From: Nephrocerus scutellatus
Taxonomy: Eukaryota; Arthropoda; Insecta; Diptera; Pipunculidae
NCBI GenBank assembly: GCA_947095585.1
Contig: OX352761.1
Span: 32,579,777 to 32,643,776 of the forward strand
Direction: 5' to 3'
Length of the DNA: 64,000 nucleotides
Part shown: positions 1 through 11,342 of the stretch, piece after piece
Position numbering within the stretch: the first letter of the stretch is position 1
How the letters are laid out: the number at the start of each line of letters is the position of its first letter
Made by a program: the position numbers and the translations under genes
Notes under the pieces: model-generated
Told to the model about the DNA's origin: nothing
Databases searched by the model: none
The model's input: the letters and a program-made list of their open reading frames with translations, nothing else

Positions 1-400
1 GGAAGGGTCTTAAGGTGGTATTAAGTTGGATTTTAGGGGTTTTTAAGAGGATCTTGGGGGGATTTTTAGAGGATCCTGAGTGTGATCTGGAGGGGTTATT
101 GAAGGAGTCTTGAGGATATCTTAGGATGGATTTTAGGGGGTTCTAATGGGGACTTAAGTTAATTTTGGGGGAGTTTTAAGTGAGTCTTTAGGTGGCATTG
201 AAGGGTCTTTAGTGGGGTGTTTAGGTGGTCATGAGGGGATTTGAGAGGGTCGTGAGTGGAGTCTTGAAGGGGTATTGAGGTGGTCTTGAGCGGTTTTGAG
301 TGAGTTTGCGGGGAGTTGGAGAGGGTCTTGAATAGGGTCTTGAGAGTCTTGAGAGAGTCTTGAAGAGGGATCTTGATCGGTATTTAAGATGGATTTTGGC
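1..400. repeat. G/T-rich degenerate minisatellite
   Basis: The plus strand is almost free of C and is built from imperfect units of about 15-30 bases carrying words such as 'gtcttgag', 'ggtggt' and 'gggggttt'. It starts at the window edge, so the array probably continues leftward. Units have drifted too far to give one clean period. An open frame on the minus strand here is only the low-complexity repeat being read, not a gene. Confidence 0.7.
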
Positions 401-1439
401 ATGTGGTCTCCATTTGATGTTCTCATAAACCTCAAATGCTAAGCGTGTTTCTTTTAATTAATGTAATTTTTTAAGCCTCAAATATTCTAGATTTCCATTA
501 GAAACATTCCAGCAATTCTCATTTATTTTATAACAGTTCTAGTTGCTCGAGACCACCTATTTTATTTTATACCTTTTAGGGGGCTAGTTATGTTTCATTA
601 AAAGCTTTTTTTTTTTTAATTTTTTTATTTATTATTTATTTTCTTTATGATGGAGAGCTAAGTGCAATCTTCTTAATGACAACAAGAGAAACCTCGCGTA
701 GCTATGTGGTGTGTAGAAAGCATAGGAGCGCATTCAAATTTATCAAAAGGGAGATGAGAGCAACTATAGCGAAAACGTGTAATTTACTTACCATTCGGTC
801 ATGGGAAGTGGAACACTCATGTCACCCTGACCCACCTAGTCGATTCAACAAAAGGTTTTCTATTCATTTATCATCCCGTTATTGTTGTACGCTTTCAAAG
901 CTATTTTCATCGGTGTGTGCGGTCTAGCACCTAAGGAAATGTTACACTTCTGCATGACCGGCTTCAAGTCGCATCTACTAGACATAAATGTCATAACAAA
1001 ACAAGTTAATCGGGCTTAATGTTGAAATAGTTGTTCGCAAGCATTGCGTCTGAGTGATTTATTTTTATGGGAGAGTTGGCCTGAACGATATTAATTAACA
1101 GGATGAAGTATTCTTTTGTTTGATATTTGTTGATACATTAAAAAGAGCTTTTAAGGATACACCTCAAAAAGAACTATTTTTATAATAATTACACTGTGGG
1201 TGAAGTAGACAAATGAAGTTAATCACTAATCTCCAAGGCATATAGGAACAATGGGAATAAATTTGGAGGGCTCGCACTACGATTTAAATATTCTCTGCAA
1301 ATTTTTAAGAAACGATTACCCTGTACCCTACTAGTCTATACCACCGTAGTCTTAGCGGCTGAATTAATTGGAATTGTTATGCCTGCCGCCATCCATTCTA
1401 TTTTACAATCTAAATTGCATACAAATTGAAAGTGGTTCT
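401..1439. other. unassigned AT-rich DNA
   Basis: I see no gene or recognisable element. There is a T-run near 605-620 and an open frame at 676-927 whose translation has no domain I recognise; I treat it as chance. Confidence 0.4.
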
Positions 1440-1656
1440 TTAGAATGTATGAATCTATTTCTGACATTAAACACTTTGATTTTAGTAAATACATACATAA
1501 TTTTAAAGCGTGTCAGCACCGACGCGCGACTGGAGTTTACTAGTTAAGAATCGATTTTTATATAGAACTCGCGCCACACGCCATGCGTCACAAATTACGT
1601 CATCGCGATTCGAGCGCTAACCAATTGTTTTAAAACAAGTCTCATCAAACTCTGAC
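1440..1656 (-). mobile_element. LTR-like fragment (minus strand)
   Basis: Read on the minus strand, the block near 1600-1656 matches 30,950-31,000 almost base for base around the shared words 'agcgctaa' and 'aacaagt'. It contains a TATA-like 'tatataaaaa' at about 1556-1565. Both copies look like the U3/R part of an LTR retrotransposon. The internal end is not clear, and the right side is cut by the mariner relic. The LTR identity is inference. Confidence 0.35.
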
Positions 1657-2645
1657 TACGAGGGGTGCGATAAAACTTTTCTGTCTGCTCTGTCTTCCCA
1701 CATCACTATGATCCACAGGCATTCAAAACACAAGCTCATAGACATCTCATATTTTCTCCTCCTTTTCCTTAACGCCAACGCTGTACCAAGCATATAGCCG
1801 AGCATTGTAAGGGTGCGAACCCCTTGAAGCGTGCGCGAATTATATAAAAAAAAATCGCACAACTTTTGTTGGATTTTCTTCAAATTGGAAGACCTAAACA
1901 GTCGATTGCCCTTTTCCTTCCGGTTCATACGCAAATACTCGTCACCTGTCGCGATCTTGTATACGTTTCTGGACGCACCTTCAACGAATTTTTCAAGCAT
2001 TTGGCGGCACCAATTGACACAAACCTTTTTTGTGCGTCTGTCTAAAATTTTGGAATCCAACGTGCACATAGCTTCCGCACCTTTAAATGTTCATGCAAGA
2101 TCGTGTATACGCTGGTGTTACTAATGCATTAGCATGCCACGATTTCCCGAGATGTCACATAACGATCCTCTACAATCAGTTATCTCACAGCATCGATGTT
2201 TTCTGGCACAACAGCTGTTTTTGGACGACCTTCATGAGGCTCGCCTTTGAGTGAACGACATTCGCGTTTAAATTCATTGAACCAATTACAAACACAGGCG
2301 ACACGTGTCACACGCCGATTATCAAAAATGCTGTGTGCTGCTGCTCAATAATTTCAGCTTTCTAGGTCGTGTAAAAGGTCAAAAACTAATGACTTCACTT
2401 TTTATTAACGCTTTGAGTTAACGCTCGATTTCTCTCCCCTTAAATGTTTTGTGTAATTTTTTTCTATGTATGAAAATCGATTCTGAAGGAGTAAACTCCA
2501 ATAAACTCAAATAAAAAATACTTAATATATTTTCTTCAACAAGCTCTATTTTTATGCACAATCTGACTTTTTTACACTATTTTCAAACTATTTTCAGATG
2601 AAAAATGCAACAAACCAATTTGAAGGTTTTCCGTGCGACACTTTG
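1657..2645 (-). mobile_element. decayed mariner transposon (minus strand)
   Basis: The ends are a weak inverted pair: 'actacgaggggtgcgataaa' at the left, and an imperfect reverse match near 2625-2645. The minus strand between them carries broken mariner transposase. The N-terminal part is near 2140-2320 (reads like ...CNWFNEFKREC..., ...IDAVR...). The catalytic-domain part, 1900-2070, carries ...NWCRQMLEKF... and the first catalytic aspartate in TGDE. The rest of the catalytic domain is scrambled. The style fits the mariner/maT part of the Tc1-mariner superfamily. The element is dead. Confidence 0.7.
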
Positions 2646-3590
2646 TAATAAATAAAAAAAAACAACCCATAAAAATTAAAATTTTTCATCTAAATTCTAT
2701 AATCGCAGAAATTGATATGGGAGCCCCTCGATCCTGGGCCATTTTTTTTTATTGTAGGAGAAAATCATCGAAACAAACATTTGACATCAGATGTTAAAAT
2801 TGAAAAAGCTCAGATCATTTTATTCTGAGCACTTAGAGCACGCTCATACTCTGAGCAAATAAGAAACACGAACATTTATCTTGAGAACTCTTTTACTGCT
2901 CTGAACTAATTTATGAAAACGCCAAATGACAGAATATTGTGAAAACTTGTTGTTCTATCTGTAAGTTGATATCGACAACAACAAAAACAACATCAATAAA
3001 AATACAATTCAGTATATAATTTAAATGTAAGTTGAAGTAAGCATAAAACATGTATGTCTCGTTTCATTTGCTGGGTTCATTTGTGCGTGCGCTAAGATTT
3101 CTCTCTCTCTCTCTCCACCACCATCAAAACCATGCAGCGCAGCCGACTGCGCAGCACACACCGCAGACAGTCCATAAAGGGCGACGAATATCTGATGCCA
3201 GTACAGATATTTAAAAAATGTATAAGGGCCTTGCGGCCGAACCCGGGACCCGATCACTACCAAATTTTCGAAAAAGTATTGTTTATTGGGTATACACATG
3301 TGTGTAAAATTTGAAGAAAATCGGGTAAATTTTTTAAAATTTTTGTTTGGGAGCCCCCCGACCCCGCAGCCCGAGGGGCCTCAAAATTTAATAGAAAGTG
3401 TTGTCTCCGGAAATACGCAAGTGTGCAAAATTTCAATAAAATCGGGCCATGGGAAGTGGGTTAAAAATTGATCGCAAGAATCCACGACAGACGACCGACC
3501 GACGACCGACGACCGACCGACGACCGACCGACCGACGACCGACGACCGACGACCCACGGGCAAGTGTAGTTAATATAGAGAATTTAAAAA
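2646..3590 (+). mobile_element. HINE-like element, copy A
   Basis: The copy begins at an 'acaacccataaaaatt' start also seen at 27,148. It has a 5' inner motif close to TAAATTCT-TAA, shares about 500 bp of 5' sequence with copy H, and carries one and a half ~120-bp monomers ('gggagccccccgaccccg', 'acacatgtgtgtaaaatttg'). A (GACC/CGAC)n slot follows at 3480-3556. The copy ends in AGTTAATATAGAGAATTTAAAAA's shared terminus, with TAGAGAATTTA inverted relative to the 5' motif. It codes for nothing; open frames inside are monomer read-through. Assignment to Helentron-derived non-autonomous elements (DINE-1 type) is inference from this architecture. Confidence 0.6.
3480..3556 (+). repeat. (GACC)n/(CGAC)n slot of HINE-like copy A
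   Basis: Simple repeat of GACC and CGAC units placed between the last monomer and the conserved 3' end. Other copies carry a different motif at exactly this place. Confidence 0.85.
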
Positions 3591-4334
3591 CGATCTCAGT
3601 TTGGAGAGAATGACTTTACATTTCACTCAGTTCGAACACGAACTGCTTTATGCATCCAAGATTAATCAAACTGAATGAAGATAAATGATGCAATGTAGCT
3701 GTACGGACTGCCCACGCTCAATCAAATACATAGCGTATAGAACATAAAGTTGTAGTAATCGCAACCATCATGCTCATGAAAGGACTTTAACGGATCTAAG
3801 CAGACAATAAAGTCGATTACAGCTGGAAAAATTTATCAATCGGTTTTTACGAGTACCTCTACGATATTGCCTTCACTTTTTTTACAGTTCGATATCTCGC
3901 TATCCTGGATTAAAAATGAAAGGCATAAATTAAATCACTTGTGATTTTTGAGCACATACCTGTCTAGAGTTTTCATTAATAATCCAATCGGGCACAGGCA
4001 CTTTATCTATATCTTGCTTATGGAATTCGTATTCAATTGGTTTCGATTCACGCTGTTTTCTCAGTCTACTGTGTGGATTATGTGTGCAGAAACGGTTATT
4101 ATGATTCCATCAGTTATGCTCTGGGAATAATTAGTAAAATTTTATGATGCAATATCCACCTGAGAAACTACTTATCGCTGATGGAAACAACGTTTTTAAG
4201 CCAGTAAATTATGCGATTTCAGTTTGACAAAAGTTTATAAGTGGAAGGTAGCTTATTTCGCAGGAAAATAACGGTAAAGAGAATAAAAAAGCTGCCGTCT
4301 TATATTTTTCTACAGGCCTAGCTTTTCTCAACCA
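3591..4334. other. unassigned DNA
   Basis: Nothing recognisable was seen in either strand. The small open frame at 3948-4130 has no domain I recognise. Confidence 0.4.
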
Positions 4335-4565
4335 TTTGTGTTGAGCATGTATATTTTTGCACACAAATGGAGGGGATCTACAATTTAATGCCGGATACGA
4401 ACGGCGAATTGAGAAGCTTTCCGTGACGTTTATCAGACTTTCGCGAGAGGTGGGACACCGTGAAATATACCTTTGGTTTAACTGGGATTCGAACCGCGAA
4501 CCTCCAACTCAGAAGCCACGCTCTTATCCACTCAGTCACGGCACCCACACAGGGAAATTTAGTCT
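4335..4565 (-). mobile_element. tRNA-derived SINE, family 1 (minus strand)
   Basis: On the minus strand the head reads like a tRNA. Box A is 'gtgactgagtgg' and box B 'ggttcgaatcc', inside a cloverleaf-like 70-nt stretch at about 4483-4556. The body carries 'tctcgcgaa', 'gtcacggaaagcttctcaat' and 'ttaaattgtag', all shared in order with the plus-strand copy at 25,425-25,605. A polymerase III-derived SINE explains both copies better than two independent tRNA genes. Confidence 0.75.
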
Positions 4566-5439
4566 CCATTATATTAGTAAAAGCATCACAAATCTTAGAA
4601 GAGCACGATCTCTCGCTTTTATTGCCGGATATTCATAAAATTTTATTTGTGTCTAAGTTTCTTCAATTTTTAAGTAAACGTGCGTTTTATTATATCCTAA
4701 ACATAAATCAGGAATGCATTCATATTCCTAAGTACTTTTAAAATAAATAAAGTAAAAAATATTGGTGTGGTTACAGTTTTTTTATGTTGCAATTTTCAAA
4801 TTTTAAAGGGTCTCGAGGGACTCGAGCACCACAATGTTTTGATCAATAGATGCCAGTATATTTTTCCATTGTGGTCCTACTATATATGTTCATAGTGAGC
4901 GAGTTTATCAAACTCCACGGAATTTAATTTCATTTGGCTTAAAGTCAAAGTGCCATAACAATTTAGCTCCTTTCTAATTACAGTAATTCCATTTGTAATT
5001 AGTAAGATGACTATTTTTCTAGAATTGTAACACTTGATCCATATTCTGAAATCGTCATTGCGGGTTTTCAGTGTACTTAAGAACGGTTGGTTATGCCGTT
5101 GTGACTTGAAAATTCAGCTATAAAGGGATGCTGAATCTTACTCAGCTTCTAAAGTAGCAAAATTGTAAGTCTAATTAAGTTAATATCCTTGACTTGTTTC
5201 TTAGCTCTCATCCTAATAAATACACCATCGGTGAAACACCAACTCAAAGCTATTCCGAAGATTACGAAGTATCAGCTAATTTCTCGTTTTCTAATCACTC
5301 AGTTAAAGAGAAAACTCCTTGAAGAATCTTTTGGCTTTACTACACAAGAGAGTATTAACTGACGACATTATACTAATGGTAGCGTGGATTCTATTTTTGA
5401 TAAGTTCACAAACATAATTAACGGCGGTATGGGACAATT
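4566..5439. other. unassigned DNA
   Basis: No gene or known repeat recognised. Low-complexity A/T words occur at 4740-4800. Confidence 0.4.
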
Positions 5440-7560
5440 TATCCCTTCCAGAAGTAAGTGCATCAAATGTAGGTTTATTAAAAAAGGCCGATGGCACCTG
5501 CACGTCGGACCGTGAGGATACAATTAAAACCCTACACCAGGTTAACTTTCCAGGTTCGTCTACTCGTGTACCATACACGTACCCGAACGCATCTGACCAA
5601 AGTGTCTGTATTACTAGTAGTAATTTGTGCTGGAGAGACTTATTGATGTTCATATTAGAGTTCAGTTAGAATTGTCTACCACTCTGGACTGAAATCAGTT
5701 TGCGTACAGCAAAGGCAAAAGCACAGAAGGTGCCCTTCACTATCTTGTAAAGAACATAGAAGGAACTTTTCACTCCAAGGACCTGGCCCTTTGTGCCTTC
5801 CTCGACATTCGCAGTGACTATGACTATATTACAAGGGCAATCATTAGCAGGGGTATCGAAGATTCGATCAATTATTGGATATGGGCCATACTTGAAAGTC
5901 GAGATATTATTTCCTGAGAGGGAAGAGTATCTGTGTCTGTGTTTGTGACAGCAGTTAAGGGATGTCCCTAAGGAGGAGTGCTTTCTCTCCTTCGATGGTC
6001 ACTAGTCATTGGCAATCTTCAAGTCGATCTTCACAAATCAGGCTTCATCGCCAGTGGTTATGCGGAAATTTTTTATTAGTGGTTAGCACTGCAGGACTAT
6101 CACTAATCTCATGCAAGGGGATTTACTACACGTTTTAGAAGGGTGCATCAGAGAAGGACTACACATCAATCCTTGCAAAACTGTTCTAGTACCTTTCACG
6201 AAAAGAAGACTTGTCGATCGGGACTTGGGACCTATTATCATCAAAGGCACCACGTTAGATTATTCAAGTGAGGTTAAATATCTCGGCCTCATCCTCGATA
6301 AACGGCTAAACTGGAATTCTCATATTAAGTCCGCCATCGAACGCGACACTAGGATCTTGTGGGCCACTAGACCCCTCTACGGCAGGACTTTGGCTCTAAA
6401 TCCTAAAATGATACACTGGATTTATACAAAATGGTGGTTAGACCTATTATCACGTACGCCGCCATCGTTTCGTGGCCGAAAGTTCTTGAACGGACAAAGG
6501 CAACAAATCTTCAAAAGCTAAACAGAATTGCCTGTCTAAGTATAACGGGTCCCATGCGCACCTGCCATACGAGTGCATTAAAAGATGTTGTAGGGCTTTC
6601 GCACTTGCATATCTTCATCACAGCTCCACACTATTGAACTGTAACTAGAAAACGCGTACAAACTGGGTGACTATGTGGGGCACCTGAAAATTATTGACTC
6701 AATTCCTGAAAGATACCTGTTCTGCACAATCCCTGACATTTTGGTCAAGGAGCACTGTTTTGTGTAAACTTGCGCAATATTGCTCGGGGTCTGGTCTGGT
6801 TCACAGATGCATCGTAGTTGGAAACTGGAGTTGGAGCTGGTGTCTTTGAACCCAACACCAAAGTCTCGATACCAATGGAAAAAAGTCCCTCGGTTTTCCA
6901 GGTGGAACTCCATGACATTAAGATCTGCGCCGGGATTAGCCTTACCAAAGGAATTAAAGGCTCTAGAATATATATCTTTTCAGATAGCCAAGCAGAGCTT
7001 AGAGCGCTATGTTCCAATTTGATGGACTCGATATCAGTAAAGAACTGTTACGAAGCACTGCAATCTTTTGCCAGACACAACAAAGTCAAACTCGGTTGGG
7101 TTGCTGGTAATAAGGGAATTTCAGACAACGAATCTGCGGATGAACTAGCTAGGGCTGGCTCGGAATCTGCGTTCATAGGACCTGTGGTGTCAACCCCCAC
7201 AGCACTGATACATTTTTGGGAGCACAAAATTTGTCCGGCACACTGGGAAAGCGTCCCGGGGCTTAGGCAATACAAACCATTAATCAGGCCCTTTTCCTAC
7301 AAGGAAATACTTAACTTTAATAGGAATAGCATCGGGAAGCTGGTGAGTTTTCTAACAGGTCATAGTAGCTTGTGATATTACCTTAACAAAATGTGTGGGC
7401 TCAGAGACAGAATGATCGTTCTGCTCGAAAGATAAAGAGTCAACCGAGCACATTCTCTTTGAATGCCTAGCATTACTTTGGTTAAGGAGACACATCTTTC
7501 ACAAGGAAATATACACGACAACGAAGTTGAGAAATTCTGCTAGATCATACTAGACCTAAT
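5440..7560 (+). pseudogene. LINE pol relic: RT plus RNase H
   Basis: The plus strand carries pieces of a non-LTR retrotransposon ORF2 in order. The pre-RT linker at about 5475-5550 reads ...TSDREDTIKTLHQVNFPGS. The RT thumb and C-terminal segments at 6111-6640 include ...VKYLGLILDKRLNWNSHI... and ...VRPIITYAAIVSW. An RNase H-like domain at 6818-7375 shows IFSDSQAELRAL and WVAGNKGISDNESADELAR. A short stretch around 7430-7500 is consistent with the usual C-terminal Zn-finger tail. RNase H after RT is known from I, LOA, R1-like and related clades. Many frameshifts and stops make it inactive. An antisense open frame at 5303-5653 is only a shadow of this relic. The exact clade is not settled. Confidence 0.75.
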
Positions 7561-7569
7561 AAAGTGGGA

Positions 7570-7845
7570 AATTAATATTTGGTAAAGCTGCAGAAGGAAA
7601 CTTTGTTTTTCATACTAGTGAGACAAGAATGCAAATTTCTGAAGAGACGTGGTCAATACTTGCCAGTTCTAAAAAATATGATGTCATAGCAGCTACACCT
7701 CTTGAAAAAGCTGAGATATTAGCAAATAATTTTGCTAATTCTCCTAACAACACTTTGGTAAAAACCAACCCATATTTTATGACTGAACGAATGATCATAT
7801 CCGATAGCAACACTTCTTAAATTTCCAACTATGACAGAAAGAGTA
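7570..7845 (+). pseudogene. LINE fragment, pre-RT linker (left part)
   Basis: The plus-strand reading ...EKAEILANNFANSPNNT... is typical of the region just upstream of RT in Jockey-like LINEs. The segment stops at the target duplication of the minus-strand LINE at 7846. A matching RT scrap resumes after it at 8969, so these are probably one older element split by the insertion. Confidence 0.5.
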
Positions 7846-8968
7846 GATAAGATTAGATTAGATTTTTATTACCATTCGTTTGAAATATTACAAAATCAAA
7901 AAGCATGGCATTGCCGTCTGCCGATTGACAATTAATTCTGTATAATAATTTACAAGTTTTCCAAGTTTAAAAAAAAAAAAAAAAGAATTTAATTTACGAA
8001 GGAAAGAGGGATTACTTTAGAAGTTGAGCGTAATAATTTGATTTCGATACGCCAGAGCAACTTTGCAATAGCGATACAGTTGTGACACATTAGGCTTGTT
8101 TAAGCATCCTAGTACTTCGACGTCCGGTATAAAATCAGTACCGAAAAAGTGTCTTCTCGTTTCCTTCAACATCGGGCACCTTCCAAGGAAATGTAGAACA
8201 TCTTCCCTTTCTCCAAGATTACATAGGGTGCAAATAATTGGAAGATCCTCTCTATGTGGAATAAAATTCAGATGGAGTAGTTCGCCACGAAGTTTTATAA
8301 CCATCGATAGTTCATCCACACTATATTCGTCCCTAAAGTAACTGTCTTGCAGATTGTGACATAATTGACTATACGTGGTTCTGTGAATCGACGCCCCGAC
8401 GCCTTCCCTTAGTTGAAGGTCAACTTTTTTTATGAGGTTATAGAGCATTGGTTTCCAATTTTGATGCTCTGCTATATTAAATTGAAGCTCCATGCCACAG
8501 CTTTGCGCTAGCTCCATCCATTCCGCGAACCAACTTGACCGGTTGGAAATTGTTTTAAGTGCAATTTTCTTCGGCAGTCGATCGTTTGGCATTTTAAGAA
8601 CCTTCAGGATATAGTCAACTTGCATCTTTAGCGTTTTTATGAATATTGGGGGCAGTCCTGTCTCAATCATTAGCATGTAGTTAGGTGTATTCGGTGGAAG
8701 TCGGAATGTTCTTTTTATGTAGAATCTCAAGAGCTTTTCTACGGTGTCATACATTTTGGTTCCCCATACTTGTGCTGCATACAGTATAATGGCTTCGGAG
8801 CATGCTTCAAAAACTTTGTATTTGCTGCTATGCGAAATAAGTTTGTTGGCAAAACACTTTCTCCAGGTAGCATTTATTGCTATTTTTGCCTTTGCAATTT
8901 TTTCATCGAAATGTTTTTTCATATTCAAGTTTTTTGTGAAGTAAACTCCTAGGTATTTGTAGTCCGTC
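7846..8968 (-). mobile_element. 5'-truncated LINE inserted in minus orientation
   Basis: The 3' tail on the minus strand is a short (TCTAA)n run at 7846-7870. The insert is flanked by an 18-bp direct repeat with one mismatch: 'actatgacagaaagagta' at 7828-7845 and 'actacgacagaaagagta' at 8969-8986. That is the target-primed signature of a LINE. A second 3'-end copy of this family lies at 47,560-47,750. The 5' truncation point coincides with the right repeat. Confidence 0.8.
8017..8968 (-). CDS. LINE ORF2 C-terminal part (RT thumb to C-terminal Zn finger)
   Basis: A long uninterrupted minus-strand frame ends in TAA at 8017-8019. It begins inside the RT (VTDYKYLGVYFTKNLNMKKHF), so it has no true start. 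It continues through the RT thumb (AAQVWGTKMYDTVEKLL) and ends with a CTLCNLGEREDVLHFLGRC cysteine-histidine motif, the usual C-terminal Zn finger of endonuclease-type LINEs. About 315 residues remain of a protein that should exceed 900. The frame stays open past 8968 into flanking DNA by chance. The lack of stops suggests a fairly recent insertion. Catalytic YADD and endonuclease are absent, so the copy cannot act alone. Confidence 0.75.
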
Positions 8969-9355
8969 ACTACGACAGAAAGAGTATGAATATTAAAAAA
9001 ATCTTCCAAGTCAACAACATCTTGATTAAAAAGTTGCCTAGGTTCTACATTTGATCATATCCATTTGTATTACGCTGCTATTTTCCTAAAGTTTGGAAAG
9101 ACGACTTCAACAGCATATCAATGACAAGAGCATTATACCTTTGGAACAATACTACTACTACTACTACAATCACTACGACAGAAAGAGTATGAATATTAAA
9201 AAAATCTTCCAAGTCAACAACATCTTGATTAAAAAGTTGCCTAGGTTCTACATTTGATCATATCCATTTGTATTACGCTGCTATTTTCCTAAAGTTTGGA
9301 AAGACGACTTCAACAGCATATCAATGACAAGAGCATTATACCTTTGGAACAATAC
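8968..9355. repeat. perfect 185-bp tandem duplication with (CTA)n joint
   Basis: 8968-9152 and 9171-9355 are identical by eye over 185 bases, with a period of 203. They are separated by 'tactactactactacaat'. The left boundary falls on the right-hand target repeat of the LINE ending at 8968. Confidence 0.9.
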
Positions 9356-9430
9356 GGATTTTTCAAAGGTCTAACATACATCAGTTACATCGAATTACAA
9401 CATACATTAAATCGAAATGAAGTCAAATCC
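9056..9430 (+). pseudogene. LINE RT fragment (right part)
   Basis: The plus strand reads SLERRLQQHINDKSIIPLEQYGF, the usual RT segment before the catalytic aspartate motif in Jockey/CR1-type LINEs. The following sequence is scrambled. Part of it is present twice because of the 203-bp tandem duplication. It is likely the continuation of the fragment at 7570-7845. Confidence 0.55.
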
Positions 9431-9599
9431 AATCAACTGTTATGATACAATGTGATATTGGAATCTGGCACTCAGCTTCAATTTCGAAGATGATCGATTA
9501 TAATTTTGCAAGATTGTTAAGCAACAGTTTCCTAGTCTCTCTTACTACCATCATCCTTTGACCTCATCATATCAGAAGCCGACAGTCCAATCGCATTAA

Positions 9600-9730
9600 T
9601 GCCTACTACTCAAAACCTCCCGCCTCTCCTCTTATGGAGTAATCGTAGAGAACGGAACGACTGGTTCGATGACGAATGTAAGCTAGCGACTGAACGTAAG
9701 AATGTTGCGTACCGAGCAATGCAATAATCT
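9600..9730 (+). pseudogene. LINE linker fragment
   Basis: The plus strand reads RRERNDWFDDECKLATERKN, then AYRAMQ before a stop. 'WFDxEC...KN.AY' is a common signature between the endonuclease and RT of RTE- and Jockey-like LINEs. Only about 40 codons survive. Confidence 0.5.
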
Positions 9731-10103
9731 CATAGAACGCGGACACGCGCCACCGTTAAGGTGGCAAACACTTAAAGGGGCGATTCCTTGGTCAAAATCG
9801 TGCTGGAGGGGGGGTCTATTTTCACCCCCTAAAACGAAGAGTCGTACTTCTTGGGAAGTCTGTTTGAAGGAGGAGTTCACTGGAATGAAGTGGTAAGAGT
9901 GCCCCTTTAAATCATGCCATAAAGCGGCATCCGATCACGCCATACTATAATGTCTGTGTATGCTATGTGCCCTATGTACACTGTTTATAGCGCTGCTTTA
10001 CGACTTGAGGTTGTTCTTATTTTTAACCACAGAGCACGCAGTGCTTCGTATGTGTTTTAATTTTTCAGCATTTATAGTGGAATTCAGTATACTTTTGCTT
10101 ATT
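9731..10103. other. unassigned DNA
   Basis: No feature recognised. Overlapping small frames on both strands at 9683-9896 have no domain I know. Confidence 0.4.
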
Positions 10104-10346
10104 AGAGAATTTACATAAATTTTAATTTCAATGGGTAGTTTTTTTACGTTCTCAATAAAGAAAAAACATCATAATTATATAAAATAATTATTCCCTAATA
10201 AAAAATTTAAACTTAGTTTTAATAGCATGCCCGATCACTTCCAAATTACAAAAGCTTTTGTTACCAGAGATACACTTGTGTGTAAAATTTTCAATAAGAT
10301 AAGACAGACACATGCCGACGCAAAGTTAATATAGAGAATTTAAAAA
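10104..10346. mobile_element. HINE-like pieces, copy B (both ends, opposed)
   Basis: At 10,104-10,155 lies a 5' end in reverse orientation (TTAGAGAATTTA, then 'aatgggtag'). At 10,225-10,346 lies a forward 3' portion with 'gcccgatcacttccaaatt', one short monomer and the conserved terminus ending at 10,346. The slot here is reduced to 'agacagacacatgccgacg'. The two halves cannot be one simple element. Confidence 0.6.
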
Positions 10347-11195
10347 GCAACATCTCATGTACTTCTAAGCATAGCGGTTTTGATAGGGAATACAAAAATA
10401 GATACGCACGAAAGAAGCTTTACTTGTAAAAAATTTTTTGGTTTAGAAAGTTCAATGAAACTTTTAAACGTGATTGGAATCCAGTTTCACGTGCACCATT
10501 AGACTATGTACCCCAACGGGATGTGCAAGAGCTACTTCCTCGTTCGTCCATTTATACAAAAACAATGATTCATCATGATTTCGTAATGCTACTACTTCCC
10601 TTTCTCCCCCAGTCTCTCTATCAGATGTTTTAGTTTAAACGTGAAGAAACTTTTAACAAAAATGTGCTGCAGTTTCATGTGAGAAAAAGTTTACATCAAT
10701 GTAATATCAGGGTTCCAGCCACGTACAAAAGTTATTAAAAGTTTTGCTTTCCGTTGATAGAAATTTGGTTAAATAAAATTAGAAAATGTTACATTAGTAT
10801 TTAGGCAGTAGATGCCTTAGATTTGTGATAGTAACACAACAAAGTACATATGTTAAACATAATTTCAGTGGATGCCTCTAAAACAACAGATATCATATCT
10901 ATATTACAAAAACCAAATGCTACAAAATACAATGTGTAAATTGTATATTTAAATAACAACTAGTCTACTGTCAGTTTGTTATAACTAATTCTCTTAAAAG
11001 CCAAATAGTAGCCATTTAATTCACAAAATTCGTAACAATTTTTTTCTTGGAATGTTTTTCTTTGAAAAAAAAAATGTTTTCTTATTTTTTTGGGAAATTT
11101 TTTATTTCCAACCCACAACTTTCCCCTACTATAGACACACGAGCTAATGTATTCTGCTATGCGTGTGACTACACACACCCGTGTGTATATTTAGT
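10347..11195. other. unassigned DNA
   Basis: No gene recognised. Open frames on both strands around 10,960-11,235 overlap an A/T-rich run and are not supported. Confidence 0.4.
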
Positions 11196-11245
11196 TGTAA
11201 TTCAGCCTAAAGACTCATTTATCTTAGAAGCCTAATAGTATGGAA
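11196..11245 (-). mobile_element. LTR end scrap (minus strand)
   Basis: 'tgtaattcagcctaaagact' matches 'tgtaattcagtttaaagact' at 30,834. On the minus strand this is the ...TTACA end of an LTR. Only about 50 bp are recognisable. Confidence 0.35.
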
Positions 11246-11267
11246 CATTAAATGTAGGTCTTTCATT

Positions 11268-11342
11268 CATAAAAAAATTTGTTTGGGAGCCCCCGACCTT
11301 GGGGCCCGAAAACTCCCAAATTTCAATAGGAAGTGTTGTCAT
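11268..11342 (+). mobile_element. HINE-like copy C, left part
   Basis: Monomer sequence ('tttgtttgggagcccccgac', then 'ggaagtgttgtcat') runs straight into the CCCAAGTA element and resumes at 14,413. The interruption point is inside the well-conserved 'gttgtcatcggagatacaca' word of the monomer. Confidence 0.75.

Noticed and set aside
229..435. Minus-strand open frame in the G/T-rich array
   Set aside because: Low-complexity read-through of a minisatellite (D/S/P/L repeats), no domain.
3480..3556. CRISPR-like array of short repeats
   Set aside because: Contiguous 4-mers without spacers in a eukaryotic repeat; not CRISPR.
4483..4556. Functional tRNA gene on the minus strand
   Set aside because: Boxes A and B are present, but the downstream body is shared with the copy at 25,425, so it is a SINE; the acceptor stem does not pair cleanly.
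5303..5653. 116-codon minus-strand frame
   Set aside because: The plus strand of the same region reads as LINE linker (TSDREDTIKTLHQVNFPGS), so the minus frame is an antisense shadow.
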